Shown piece by piece: positions 35,055 to 43,702 of a stretch of 64,000 nucleotides of DNA. A program made the translations under genes and the position numbers. The notes under the pieces were generated by a model. That model ran no database searches. It saw only the letters and a list, made by a program, of their open reading frames with translations, and had not been told where the DNA came from. Position 1 is the stretch's first letter. Each line of letters opens with the position of its first letter. Source of the stretch: Marinibacterium sp050389775 (lineage in GTDB: Bacteria; Pseudomonadota; Alphaproteobacteria; Rhodobacterales; Rhodobacteraceae); assembly GCF_050389775.1 (NCBI RefSeq), contig NZ_CP177149.1:1-64000 (forward strand), given 5' to 3'.

Positions 35055-35264
35055 ATGAACTTGCGGGACCGTGTAGCACTGAACATCCAGGAATTGAGAC
35101 GCGCCCGCGGCCTCAGCCAGGAGGAGCTTGCTCATCGGGCCGACGTGAGCCGCGGCCATATGGGCAAAGTCGAGAACGCCAAGTTCGCGGCCTCGCTCGA
35201 CCTTCTCGAACGCATCGCCAAGGCGCTCAATGTCGACCCCGAAGTACTCTTCGCGAAGCGCTAA
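35055..35264 (+). CDS. Small XRE-family helix-turn-helix regulator
   Basis: A 69-residue single-domain protein consisting almost entirely of a Cro/CI-type HTH (RRARGLSQEELAHRADVSRGHMGKVEN at residues 15-41). Such small XRE proteins repress their own promoter and nearby transfer operons. A perfect inverted repeat lies 28 bp upstream. No clear Shine-Dalgarno is present. It marks the left end of the conjugation module, immediately after the terminator of the amide cluster. Confidence 0.8.
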   Translation: MNLRDRVALNIQELRRARGLSQEELAHRADVSRGHMGKVENAKFAASLDLLERIAKALNVDPEVLFAKR

Positions 35265-35341
35265 TCCGATTCCTGAGGCTTTGATCCCGTCCCCCAACGC
35301 GAGAGACATAACGGCAAGAACGGTACGAGTGGCGCGGGTAC

Positions 35342-35542
35342 ATGGCGAAGAGAAAGACAGGCTGGCCTTTCCAGGAAGGGTTTCTGAACGACGGTACACA
35401 GGAGATCCACCTGTTCACCGATTACCGTTGGAATGATGGCTCGGTGAGCCGCCGCTGGCATTTCGATCCTGAACGCTTTGATGCAGACTTGGCCGATCTT
35501 CGCCCCGTCTCACTGAAGGTATCGGACCGTTCGGATCAGTAG
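35342..35542 (+). CDS. Hypothetical small protein
   Basis: A 66-residue protein of unknown function, rich in charged and aromatic residues (GWPFQEGFLNDGTQEIHLF at the start; YRWNDG and RRWHFDPERFDADL later), predicted soluble and compact. It lies 77 bp after the XRE gene on the same strand, and its end overlaps the convergent neighbour by 7 bp. No family is recognised. Its codon pattern is compatible with real coding sequence, but its small size keeps certainty moderate. Confidence 0.5.
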   Translation: MAKRKTGWPFQEGFLNDGTQEIHLFTDYRWNDGSVSRRWHFDPERFDADLADLRPVSLKVSDRSDQ

Positions 35543-36114
35543 GAGAACCACTCCGAGTGGCCCATGTTGCCCTCGTAGTCGCCGTATTCGACCATGATGC
35601 TGCGGGAGTAGAAATGCCATAGGCCACCACCGCTTGGGTAGGCGATCTCCTGACCGCTTTCCGAGATGAATGTCGCGGGCCAAGGCGTGTGGGATCCGTA
35701 GACCCGCTGAATGTAACGGCAGGTCCGGTTCTCTCGATCGCAGGAACGGATCGACCAGTCCCACTGACGCGGCTCGTCGCGCGGCTCGTAGGAGCGCCCA
35801 GTGAACCAGATCACATGGGTCCGGTTCAGCCATTCGTATTCGGGCAGATTGGTGTCGAGCTCACCCTCGCCGCCGGGTCCACCCAGCTCGACCGGCACAT
35901 GGGCAAAGGTGCAGACCCCGAAGGGCGGCAGGCTCGGCCAGGGCGTGATGCGGCGGATCATGGTGCGATAGGCCCGTGCGCAGACCGCACTCGGTGGGAA
36001 ACCACCCGCCATGCAGAGCATGATGGCGCAGTCGATGTCATAGGCCTGCGCCTTCTCAGGGGCTCCGAACACCGCCATCACCCCCATCGCCGCTGCCATC
36101 GCCTGTCGCTTCAT
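35536..36114 (-). CDS. Hypothetical exported cysteine-containing protein
   Basis: A 192-residue protein with a clear signal peptide (MKRQAMAAAMGVMAVFGAPEKAQA). The mature part has a CAIMLCMAGG segment followed by a tryptophan- and proline-rich region and several further Cys, suggesting disulfides in the periplasm. It is the only leftward gene at the head of the virB cluster and is divergent from it, so it may have a transfer-associated periplasmic role (inference). I do not recognise a family. The start at 36114 has GGGAG 5 nt upstream; an in-frame ATG at 36141 is less well placed. Confidence 0.65.
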   Translation of the reverse strand: MKRQAMAAAMGVMAVFGAPEKAQAYDIDCAIMLCMAGGFPPSAVCARAYRTMIRRITPWPSLPPFGVCTFAHVPVELGGPGGEGELDTNLPEYEWLNRTHVIWFTGRSYEPRDEPRQWDWSIRSCDRENRTCRYIQRVYGSHTPWPATFISESGQEIAYPSGGGLWHFYSRSIMVEYGDYEGNMGHSEWFSY

Positions 36115-36142
36115 GTCGCTCTCCCGCAAAAGTTGCGACAAC

Positions 36143-36184
36143 TATCGCGCAATATGTATTTATCTGCAATATGTCGTATTGACT
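36143..36184. promoter_or_regulatory. Divergent promoter region with direct repeats at head of virB cluster
   Basis: Contains TATCGCG (36143-36149), related to the XRE inverted repeat at 35011, and two copies of GCAATATGT (36149-36157 and 36166-36174) 17 bp apart, followed by TTGACT (36179-36184) as a possible -35 for the rightward genes. A control region for the conjugation operon is inferred. Confidence 0.4.
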
Positions 36185-36246
36185 CCATATGACTTTATGG
36201 CCTTAGTGTCGTGAAGTAGAAGGACTCTCGTGGGGAGAGTCCGAAC

Positions 36247-36561
36247 ATGCCGATAGCGCGCAACCAAATCCTGATCACCATCGATGGTGTCAAAGACCTG
36301 TCCGAGAAGGGCATCGCGTTCCGCTGCCGGTATGAACTCGTGGGGTTCACGGACGATGGCAAGCCGCGCTACCAGTGCATCTACCTGCGCGAGGGCGAGC
36401 CGGAAGCCATTCTGGTCTCGACACGGATCACTCCGCACGGGCCAGAGCCGCGGTATTTCAACATATGGCCGGGGCTCTTCAAACATCATCTCGAGTTCGG
36501 TGACGGGCGCGATCTGCGCTTTGGTCCTGACTACAGCATCACCCTCGAGGAGCGCGGCTGA
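36247..36561 (+). CDS. Hypothetical protein at head of virB operon
   Basis: A 104-residue predicted soluble protein starting MPIARNQILITIDGV and ending SITLEERG. No signal peptide or membrane segment and no family recognised. It has a good codon pattern and lies directly before the lytic transglycosylase reading frame, which continues in another frame across its stop codon. It may be a small regulator or cytoplasmic accessory of the transfer operon, but nothing in the sequence fixes a role. Confidence 0.6.
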   Translation: MPIARNQILITIDGVKDLSEKGIAFRCRYELVGFTDDGKPRYQCIYLREGEPEAILVSTRITPHGPEPRYFNIWPGLFKHHLEFGDGRDLRFGPDYSITLEERG

Positions 36562-36664
36562 CGTCATCGCCTTCGGCCGCGACGGCACGGCCCGGACCTC
36601 GGGCTGGACCTTTCATGGCGAACGACCTGCCTGGGCGGGGCTGGGTGATAGCGCTGAGGCCAGA

Positions 36665-37198
36665 GTGGTTCTTGCCTCGCTGGATGCCACACCGCCGTCC
36701 GGACGCGACGACATCCTCTCCCTGATCCGCACGACTGCTGACCGGCACCAGGGGAACCGTGCCCTGCGGCAGGTCGGCCTCGATGAGGACGACTGGCTGG
36801 TCCTTTTCCAGGCCCTGGTCGAGGCCGAAAGCAGCTACAATCCGACTGCCGTGAGCCCCAAGGGTGCCTATGGTCTTGGCCAGCTGATGCCGGATACTGC
36901 CCGTGCACTCGGAGTCGATCCGCGCGATCCCTCCCAGAACCTCGACGGCGCCGCACGCTATCTGCTCGCACAGCTCGCCACGTTCAAAGACATTGACCTG
37001 GCGCTCGCGGCCTATAATGCCGGGCCGCACCGGGTGGTCGAGTATTCCGGCATTCCACCCTTCGCCGAGACCCGCGACTACATCGCGCGCATCCACCGGA
37101 TCCGGTCCCGACTGGCGGGTACACCTGTTTCCGCGCCGGACATCCGCGTCGCTGCCCGGGTGCCTGCGCGCGCTCCGGTCCTCATCGATCTTCAGTAA
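36665..37198 (+). CDS. virB1: VirB1-like lytic transglycosylase (start uncertain)
   Basis: An SLT-type domain is clear: ALVEAESSYNPTAVSPKGAYGLGQLMPDTA carries the catalytic Glu and the AYGLGQLMP motif, and LALAAYNAGPHRVVEY is the second family block. VirB1 cuts peptidoglycan locally so the secretion apparatus can assemble. The frame is open, with coding-like codon use, back to about 36560, but offers no ATG. GTG 36665 preceded by GAGG is the best standard start and gives 177 residues. No signal peptide is visible, odd for a periplasmic enzyme, so a frameshift linking it to the preceding gene, or a non-standard start, is possible. A second SLT domain is encoded at 40.4 kb. Confidence 0.75.
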   Translation: MVLASLDATPPSGRDDILSLIRTTADRHQGNRALRQVGLDEDDWLVLFQALVEAESSYNPTAVSPKGAYGLGQLMPDTARALGVDPRDPSQNLDGAARYLLAQLATFKDIDLALAAYNAGPHRVVEYSGIPPFAETRDYIARIHRIRSRLAGTPVSAPDIRVAARVPARAPVLIDLQ

Positions 37199-37214
37199 AA
37201 CAAGGGAACTTCGC

Positions 37215-37496
37215 ATGCTTCGACATCGCCTCAGCCGCCTCTTGCCTGCCGCCACAACCCTGACGGCCTTCGCAAGCCCCGCCCTCGCGCAGGACTTGTC
37301 ACCGATCCAGACCATGCTGGAAACCGTCGAGGCCGCGCTGACCGGTCCGATCGGGATCGCGGTCGCCACGCTCGCCGTCATCGGCACCGGTTTCATGTGC
37401 ATGATGGGGCGGCTGAACTGGGGCTGGTTCGCTTCGGTCATCATCGGGATCGTGCTGATCTTCTCGGCCGGCACCATCGTCGACGGCTTCTCGTGA
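37215..37496 (+). CDS. virB2: VirB2-like conjugative pilin subunit
   Basis: A 93-residue pilin precursor: signal peptide ending near FASPALAQ, then two hydrophobic helices (residues about 43-62 and 70-90) with a short polar loop (GRLNWGW), the standard VirB2 layout. The processed subunit assembles into the transfer pilus. The ATG at 37215 has AGGGAA upstream, and the gene lies 16 bp after virB1. Confidence 0.88.
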   Translation: MLRHRLSRLLPAATTLTAFASPALAQDLSPIQTMLETVEAALTGPIGIAVATLAVIGTGFMCMMGRLNWGWFASVIIGIVLIFSAGTIVDGFS

Positions 37497-37511
37497 GAGG
37501 AGACCCGAGCA

Positions 37512-37790
37512 GTGGCAGAACGATCCCCCCTCTTCTTGGGCCTCGCCCGACCCCCCAAGTATCTGGGCCTCCCTGTCGGATACCTCGTGGTGCTGGCGAC
37601 CGGGGTCGTTCTGCCGTTCATCTGGACGAAGTCGATGGTCTTCTTCCTGATTGGCCTCGTCGCCTATCCGATCCTCTGGTTCGTCGCCGACCGGGAGCCG
37701 CATTTCTTCGAGGTGCTGCGGGTCTCCTATGGCTCGGTGCGCCCGACGAAGAACCGCAGCCTGCATGGAGGCGACAGCTTTGGCGCTTGA
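37512..37790 (+). CDS. virB3: VirB3-like T4SS inner-membrane protein
   Basis: A 92-residue protein with a polar N-terminus (LFLGLARPPKYLGLPVGYL) and two adjacent membrane helices, typical of VirB3. It starts with GTG, preceded by AGGAG about 10 nt upstream. VirB3 works with the VirB4 ATPase at the base of the channel; the two genes overlap by 11 bp with the chosen virB4 start. Confidence 0.87.
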   Translation: MAERSPLFLGLARPPKYLGLPVGYLVVLATGVVLPFIWTKSMVFFLIGLVAYPILWFVADREPHFFEVLRVSYGSVRPTKNRSLHGGDSFGA

Positions 37791-40158
37791 TGCGGGCACT
37801 CTTTCCACTCACGGAACCGCCCTGCGTGAGGCGGGCGGCGGGGCGTTCGCGCGGGAGAGCTATCTCGCCGAACACCTGCCGTATTTTGCCCTCGCCGATG
37901 ACGATGTCATGGTCCTCCGCGACGGCGATCTGATGGCGACCCTGCGCCTTGATGGTCTGAACCCGATGACCAGCGAGGATGCCCGGCTCGACGCGCTCAA
38001 ACGCGCGGTCGCAGCCATCGTCGCCCAGACCGGCAACGCTTTCGGCTTCTACATCCACCGCATCTCCGTGCCGCAGGATCTCGGGATGCGCTCCGTCGAG
38101 GGGGACAGCTTCGCCGCCGCGATCGATGCGCGCTGGCAGGACCACGTCAAAGACCTGCGCCCGGCCAAGCGTCAGCTCTATCTCAGCGTCATTCGGCGCC
38201 CCGATATCTCGGCCCGCATTCCGCTCCTGCGCGCGCTGGCCCGTAAGGCCTGGGTCAAGGACCGCGCGACGCGCCTGCAGGAGCTGAACGAGGTCATGGG
38301 CTTCTTCGAAGTGGCGCTTGCCTCGGCCAATCCCGTGCGGCTGACCCGCAAGGGAGGCGAATGGCTGGGCTATCTCAACACACTGAACGCCGGCAGCTTC
38401 TCCCCCATTGCGTTCGGGCAAAGTGCCCTGCCTCTGTCGCACACCCTGAGCAATTGCCGCGCGACCTTTGATGGCGATGTCGTCACCCTGACCGACGCCG
38501 TGACCGGTCAGGTGAAATACGGTGCGCTCTTCTCGATGAAGACCTATCCGGCGCTCACGGACGTCACGCTGCTCGACGCGCTCGACCTGCCGCTCGACAT
38601 CGTGCTGACGAACTCCTTCAGCCCGATCCCGAACAACATCATGGCCGAACGCATCCAGCGGATCATCCGCCAGATGCACGCCTCAGACGATGCCGCCGTC
38701 TCACTGCGCGAGCAGCTCGGCCAAGCCGCCGACGACCAGGAGGCGGGCCGTATCGCCTTTGGAGACCATCACCTTTCTATCGCCGTCTACGCGCCGGACC
38801 GCGACACGCTCGAGCGCGCCGCCGCCCAGATCAAGCGCGTCGGTCAGGAGATCATGTCGGTGATCGTGCGCGAAAACATGGCGCTGAAAGCTACCTACTT
38901 CGCGCAATCCCCCGGCAACTTCGGCTACCGCGCCCGCAAGACGCCGATCTCCTCGATCAACTTCGCCGACTTCGCGGCCCTCCATGGCAGCGTCGAGGGA
39001 CGTGGGCCGGACCAGTCGCCCTGGGGTCAGACCATTTCGGTCCTGCCCACGGTCGGCACCTCTGGTTATCGCTTCAATTTCCATGAGGCGGGCAGCCCTG
39101 GCAAGGAACCGACCGTTGGCCATACCCTTGTGCTGGGGCGCACTGGCACCGGCAAGACACTGACCACTGCTTTCCTCGCAGCCCAAGCGCAGCGGGTCGG
39201 CGCGCGGCTTTTCTTCTTCGACAAGGATCGCGGCCTCGAGATGGCCGTCCGCGCCCTTGGCGGCCGCTACAACGAAATCCGGGCCGGCGTGCCCACGGGC
39301 CTCAACCCGCTCGCCACCGAGACCGACGAGCGCGGCCGCGCCTGGCTCTCGGACTGGCTTGCAACCCTTCTTACACGCAATGGCACGCTGACGGGCGAAC
39401 AATCCCGCCATATCCAGAGCGCCGTCGGCCAAAATGCCGATGCGGGCTTGGCCTTGCAGCGTTTCGCCAGTTTCGAAACCCTGTTCCAGTCGCTCGATGA
39501 CGATGGCGAGCTGCAGTCCCGCGTTGCCGAATGGGCGCCAGGCGGACGCTATGGCTGGGTTTTCGACGAGCCCGAGCGCGGCGCGGGTCTCAAGCTCACG
39601 GGCGATATCGTCGGGTTTGATATGACCGAAATCCTCGACATGACCACCGAGCGGATGGCGGTGCTCTCCTATATCTTCCGCCAGATCGAACGCGTGGTCG
39701 AGGATCGCCGCCCCACCATAATCGTGCTCGACGAGGCCTGGAAGCTTCTCGACGATCCCTACTTCGGGGCGCGGCTCGAAAACTGGCTGGTGACACTACG
39801 CAAGATGAACTGTGTCGTGATCATGATGACGCAGTACCCGAGCCAGCTGCGCGACAGCCGCGTCGGCAAGACCATCGTCGAGACGGTGCCGACCCAGATC
39901 CTCTTCCCGAACGATCGCGCCACCGTCTCCGATTACGATTTTCTCCGCGTCAACGCCAAGGAAGCTGCCCTTCTCGTGCAGCCGACCATCGGCCAGCGCA
40001 TCGCGCTTATCCGCTCGGCAGGCGACAGCGCCTTCGTCGATGCCGATCTCTCCGCACTTGGCGACCTCCTTCCCATCCTTGGCGGCGGCGCCACTGGCGA
40101 GGCCCGCGTGCCCGCCGATTGGCGCGCCAATCCCGATTTCTGGAGACATGTGATATGA
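37780..40158 (+). CDS. virB4: VirB4-like T4SS ATPase
   Basis: A 792-residue ATPase energising pilus assembly and substrate transfer. Walker A is LGRTGTGKTLTTAF and Walker B is TIIVLDEAWKLLDD, followed by the motif MMTQYPSQL typical of the family. The N-terminal half is the VirB4 CagE-type domain. I chose TTG at 37780 because GGAGG lies 8 nt upstream; the in-frame ATG at 37765 lacks a ribosome site. The stop overlaps the next start as ATGA. Confidence 0.93.
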   Translation: MALDAGTLSTHGTALREAGGGAFARESYLAEHLPYFALADDDVMVLRDGDLMATLRLDGLNPMTSEDARLDALKRAVAAIVAQTGNAFGFYIHRISVPQDLGMRSVEGDSFAAAIDARWQDHVKDLRPAKRQLYLSVIRRPDISARIPLLRALARKAWVKDRATRLQELNEVMGFFEVALASANPVRLTRKGGEWLGYLNTLNAGSFSPIAFGQSALPLSHTLSNCRATFDGDVVTLTDAVTGQVKYGALFSMKTYPALTDVTLLDALDLPLDIVLTNSFSPIPNNIMAERIQRIIRQMHASDDAAVSLREQLGQAADDQEAGRIAFGDHHLSIAVYAPDRDTLERAAAQIKRVGQEIMSVIVRENMALKATYFAQSPGNFGYRARKTPISSINFADFAALHGSVEGRGPDQSPWGQTISVLPTVGTSGYRFNFHEAGSPGKEPTVGHTLVLGRTGTGKTLTTAFLAAQAQRVGARLFFFDKDRGLEMAVRALGGRYNEIRAGVPTGLNPLATETDERGRAWLSDWLATLLTRNGTLTGEQSRHIQSAVGQNADAGLALQRFASFETLFQSLDDDGELQSRVAEWAPGGRYGWVFDEPERGAGLKLTGDIVGFDMTEILDMTTERMAVLSYIFRQIERVVEDRRPTIIVLDEAWKLLDDPYFGARLENWLVTLRKMNCVVIMMTQYPSQLRDSRVGKTIVETVPTQILFPNDRATVSDYDFLRVNAKEAALLVQPTIGQRIALIRSAGDSAFVDADLSALGDLLPILGGGATGEARVPADWRANPDFWRHVI

Positions 40159-40364
40159 GTATAAGACCTCTCCTGGCGCTTAGCGCCGCCGCGAGCCTTC
40201 TCGCGGCTTGCGAAAAGTACACCGAGAAAACCTCGCCATGCTTCGGACGCAATGGCGAGCCGCAGGTGACCCGGTCCGCACTTTCCTTCTCGACCATGGG
40301 CGCACCGGTTCAGGAGACAGCCAAGCCCGACTGTACCTTCGAACCCCTGCCCCGTCCGGAATGA
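40155..40364 (+). CDS. Small lipoprotein (VirB7-like position)
   Basis: A 69-residue protein with a signal peptide and lipobox (SLLAAC, Cys near residue 19), followed by a short Cys-containing tail (TSPCFGRNG, KPDCTFEPLP). Small outer-membrane lipoproteins of this kind occupy the VirB7 role, anchoring VirB9/VirB10 in the outer-membrane core. Sequence is too short to assign VirB7 homology directly. It is embedded between virB4 and the virB5-like genes with ATGA overlaps on both sides. Confidence 0.75.
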   Translation: MSIRPLLALSAAASLLAACEKYTEKTSPCFGRNGEPQVTRSALSFSTMGAPVQETAKPDCTFEPLPRPE

Positions 40365-41473
40365 GCCGCGCCGCGATCATATCCACCGGACTCTGCCTCG
40401 TCCTCGGTGCCCTGCCCGCGCTCGCCCAGGGCGTGCCGACGCAGGACAATTCCGCGATCGGGCGCGCCATCGCACGGGTGACGGCACTGGCCGAGGATCT
40501 GGGTGTCCAGCAGGACAAGGATCGCACGGAGACGACGCTCGCCGATGTCCAGGCCGACCAGTTGCGCGTCCTCGAGGAGATGACTGCGGCGATCACTGGT
40601 CCCGGCTTCGATATCCGCGCGCTCGAAGGCAATGCGGATTTCGGGGTGGCGGCGGTCTATCCCAATACCGATCCAAGCCCGATGAACAGCCGCCTTTTCG
40701 GCGAGGGACGAGAGACGGTCGAAATGATGATCGTCGAGGTCGCGGGCGAGTTTGCAGGCGCCCCGGGTGTGGCCCGCGCCGGTCTCTCGGCCACCCAGTG
40801 GCGCTGCCTCTTCCAGGCCCTGATCAAACAGGAGAGCCGCTTCAACGTCGCTGCCGAAAGCCCGGTCGGGGCCTATGGTCTGACCCAGCTCATGCCCGGC
40901 ACCGCGTCTGACCTCGGCGTCGATCGCTATGATGTGAAGGACAACCTGCGCGGCGGCGCGCGTTACATCACCACGCAGCTCAACCGCTTCGGCAACATCC
41001 CACATGCACTTGCGGCCTATAACGCAGGCCCCGGTCGGGTCATTGAATATGGTGGCGTGCCGCCCTTTGCCGAGACCCAAGGCTATGTGCGCAACATCTC
41101 GAAATTCTACAACGAATACCTCGCCGTGGTGGGCGGTGCCGATGCGCTCGGCACGCTCTCACCTTCAGACTTTGCGCTCGCCGAATATGCCAGCATCTCC
41201 GAGGCCGGCGTCTATTACGCGGCCGACAGTTCCGCCACGACCGAACAGGTCATCAATCGGTTGCGCGCCATCATCTTGCAGATCGATGCCCAACCCAATG
41301 CCAAGGCGGCCTGGGAACTCAACACCTACGCCAAGGCCGAGATTGGCCGCATCCTCAACCTCCGCGTCCGGCTGATGGCGGCGAACCAGCAACGCGAAGC
41401 CGCCTACGCGCAGCACCTCGTGGCAGATCGGCTGGCCGAGCGCGACTTCATGCAGATGGGAGTTCCCGAATGA
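40361..41473 (+). CDS. VirB5-like protein with inserted lytic transglycosylase domain
   Basis: A 370-residue exported protein (signal peptide ending near ALPALAQG). Residues about 23-90 and 290-370 resemble the ends of the next gene product, VirB5: both mature proteins start GVP and run into an AEDLxVQ segment, and both have an AxxLNTxxxAELG/AEIGxIL block followed by a Leu/Arg helix and a LADERKF/LAERDF-like ending. Between them sits an SLT domain (residues about 145-265) with the catalytic Glu158 in IKQESRFN, then GAYGLTQLMPGTA and ALAAYNAGPGRVIEY. It therefore looks like a VirB5 duplicate that gained a peptidoglycan-cutting domain at the pilus tip or periplasm (inference). ATGA overlaps couple it to both neighbours. 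Confidence 0.82.
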   Translation: MSRAAIISTGLCLVLGALPALAQGVPTQDNSAIGRAIARVTALAEDLGVQQDKDRTETTLADVQADQLRVLEEMTAAITGPGFDIRALEGNADFGVAAVYPNTDPSPMNSRLFGEGRETVEMMIVEVAGEFAGAPGVARAGLSATQWRCLFQALIKQESRFNVAAESPVGAYGLTQLMPGTASDLGVDRYDVKDNLRGGARYITTQLNRFGNIPHALAAYNAGPGRVIEYGGVPPFAETQGYVRNISKFYNEYLAVVGGADALGTLSPSDFALAEYASISEAGVYYAADSSATTEQVINRLRAIILQIDAQPNAKAAWELNTYAKAEIGRILNLRVRLMAANQQREAAYAQHLVADRLAERDFMQMGVPE

Positions 41474-42237
41474 GACAGCTTCTCCTGACCGCCGCGGCGG
41501 TCACCACACTCGGGTTTACCTCGCCCGCCACGGCCCAGGGCGTGCCAACTTTTGATGGCTCGCAGCTTGGTCAACTCGTGGCCCAGCTTGAGCACATGGC
41601 TGAGGACCTGAACGTCCAGATGCAGCAGCTCGCGACCATGCGGCTGGAACTGGAAACCCAACTGTCGCAGTTGACGAACCTCGAGGCGCAACTGACCTCG
41701 CTCATCGAGGGTAACGGGCTCGGCGAGCTCTTTGCCACGGTCGAAGAATTCCGCGCGCTGCGTGGTAAGCTGGTCGCCCCGCTCAATACCGCGCAGTCTT
41801 TGGCCAGTGGCGATTTCCTGAGCGGGTTCAATCCCGGCACAGAACTCTCGGCCTCGGTCGAGCGCGTCCTTTCAGGCAGCGGCTTTACCTCGGAACGCCT
41901 GAGCACGCTTTCAGGCTCTGACCAGCCCGCCGACAACCGCATCGCCACCTCGGCCGGGGCCAGCGCCATGCTGTCTGTCGCGGCGCAAGAAAGCCATGAA
42001 GAAGCAGGTCAAAGCCTCGAGCGGCTCGAGACCATGGTCGGGCTCATCGACGATCAGGACGGGCTGAAGGCCGCCGTCGATCTCAACACCCGTGTCACCG
42101 CCGAACTTGGCATCATCCTGACCCAGATCTGGCGGCTGGAAGCAGCCCAAGGCGTCAGCGCCGGCCAGCTTGGCGTCGTCGATGCCGCGACCCTCGCGGA
42201 TGAGCGCAAGTTCCGGTCGATGGCGGTGGATCCATGA
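41470..42237 (+). CDS. virB5: VirB5-like minor pilin (TrbJ/VirB5 family)
   Basis: A 255-residue exported protein: signal peptide ending near FTSPATAQG, then a long amphipathic helical region rich in Gln, Leu and Glu (residues about 30-80), a loop region, and a second helical part near residues 180-225. This is the layout of VirB5/TrbJ tip proteins that mediate pilus assembly and cell contact. It overlaps the preceding paralogue and the next gene by 4 bp each. Confidence 0.8.
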   Translation: MRQLLLTAAAVTTLGFTSPATAQGVPTFDGSQLGQLVAQLEHMAEDLNVQMQQLATMRLELETQLSQLTNLEAQLTSLIEGNGLGELFATVEEFRALRGKLVAPLNTAQSLASGDFLSGFNPGTELSASVERVLSGSGFTSERLSTLSGSDQPADNRIATSAGASAMLSVAAQESHEEAGQSLERLETMVGLIDDQDGLKAAVDLNTRVTAELGIILTQIWRLEAAQGVSAGQLGVVDAATLADERKFRSMAVDP

Positions 42238-42671
42238 GGCAATCCATGACCCGCAGCTTGGCACCAATCCGGTCTCTTTGTCTCGCAGCACTTGTCGTGA
42301 GTGCCCTGCCCAGTGTTGCGTTGGCCCAAACCCCGACCACGCAGCCCTCCGGTGACACGCCCTTCAACTCGATGGCCATCGCGCGGGACCGGGCCGACGC
42401 ATGCCGTGTCCGGAAACCGCCCATCGATCTGGCTGAGACCGCCTATCTGCGCAACGGCTACCGCGCGATCCTGCGCATCCTGATCGCCGAGGAAGCGCTC
42501 ACCTCGGAAACCTGCACCTGCCTCTTGGACACATTCAGCTGGGATCAGGCGCTCACCGCCCTGCCCCGGTTCCAGACTTCGGACAACCCGCGCTTGCCGT
42601 TCAAGGTGCTGGACCTTTACGCCAAAGCCGACGCGCTCGAGGCGCAAGTTGTGGAGGCCTGTGCGGAATAG
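42234..42671 (+). CDS. Hypothetical exported protein between virB5 and virB6
   Basis: A 145-residue protein with a signal peptide (LCLAALVVSALPSVALAQ) and a small mature domain with four Cys (DACRVRKP, SETCTCLLD, VEACAE), suggesting disulfide bonding. Its position suggests a periplasmic accessory such as an entry-exclusion or assembly factor, but no family is recognised. The start overlaps virB5 as ATGA; a second in-frame ATG lies at 42246. It ends 1 bp before virB6. Confidence 0.75.
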   Translation: MRQSMTRSLAPIRSLCLAALVVSALPSVALAQTPTTQPSGDTPFNSMAIARDRADACRVRKPPIDLAETAYLRNGYRAILRILIAEEALTSETCTCLLDTFSWDQALTALPRFQTSDNPRLPFKVLDLYAKADALEAQVVEACAE

Positions 42672-43685
42672 ATGGGCGTTATTCGCGACATCCTGAGCCA
42701 GGTCGACGCCGCGGTGGATACCGTGGCGCAGGACGGCTTTGTCTCCTCGGCGGGTGCCGTCGGCGACGTGATCTCCGCTGGGGCCGCGCTCCTTGTCGTG
42801 CTCCTCGGGATCAATGCGGTGATGCAGCTCCGCCCCCTGCCTTTCGGCACCGGCTTTGCCTTTGGGATGAAGATCGCTCTGGTGGGCATATTCGCCCAGA
42901 GCTGGGACAATTTCAGCGTCATCTATGACATCGTCACGCAGGTCCCGGACTCCGTCGGCGCCTCGATCCTCGCCCTCACCGGTTCGGGCGACGAGGCCGG
43001 GATCTATGAAAGCCTCGACAACATGGTCGCCCGCATCACCGCCTATGGCGACACGATCGGCGACCGCGCGGGCTGGGTGTTCGGGGCGGTGCTCGGCGCG
43101 ATCTTCTTCGTCCTTTCCGCCGTCTTCGCTGCTGTCACCGCCGGGATCATCGCCTTCGCCCGCATCGTCTTCGCGCTGATGATCGTGATCGCCCCCTTCA
43201 TGATCGTGACCTCGCTCTTCAAGCCGACCCAGTCCCTCTTCGAGGCCTGGACCCGCGCCACCATCGGCTATGCGCTCATGCCGGTCGCCGCCGCAGGCGC
43301 CGCGGGCATCATCGTGGCCATCGCCGAGGCCATTGGCGACGCCTCCGCCGATCCGGGCGATGTCGAGACAGTGAGCCTGATCCTGCCCTTCCTCGTCATC
43401 CTGATCCTCAGCGCCGGAATCATGGCCTCGGTCCCCTACATCGCCTCCAACCTCACCGGCGTCGTCGGCATTGCCTCGAATGCCGTGGGCCTGACCGGCC
43501 TCGCGCGGCAGGGCTTCGTGAACACGCGGGAGTACGGCACCGGCGCAACCTCGCGCCTCGTCACCGGAAAATCCCCGCATGAGCTGAACCAGATGGCCAA
43601 TGCGGGCGTGGTCAAAACCGGCGTGATGATCCGGCAAAGCCCCGGCGCGCTTCTCTCCGCCGCCAAGGCCTTCCGCAAACCCTGA
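42672..43685 (+). CDS. virB6: VirB6-like T4SS polytopic membrane protein (TrbL/VirB6 family)
   Basis: A 337-residue inner-membrane protein with about six hydrophobic segments (for example VISAGAALLVVLLGINAVM, a central FFVLSAVFAAVTAGIIAF segment, and a C-terminal cluster), and the polar central loop typical of the TrbL/VirB6 family. It forms part of the inner-membrane channel. The start follows the preceding stop by 1 bp. Confidence 0.88.
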   Translation: MGVIRDILSQVDAAVDTVAQDGFVSSAGAVGDVISAGAALLVVLLGINAVMQLRPLPFGTGFAFGMKIALVGIFAQSWDNFSVIYDIVTQVPDSVGASILALTGSGDEAGIYESLDNMVARITAYGDTIGDRAGWVFGAVLGAIFFVLSAVFAAVTAGIIAFARIVFALMIVIAPFMIVTSLFKPTQSLFEAWTRATIGYALMPVAAAGAAGIIVAIAEAIGDASADPGDVETVSLILPFLVILILSAGIMASVPYIASNLTGVVGIASNAVGLTGLARQGFVNTREYGTGATSRLVTGKSPHELNQMANAGVVKTGVMIRQSPGALLSAAKAFRKP

Positions 43686-43702
43686 TGTGAAAGACGATTG
43701 AC

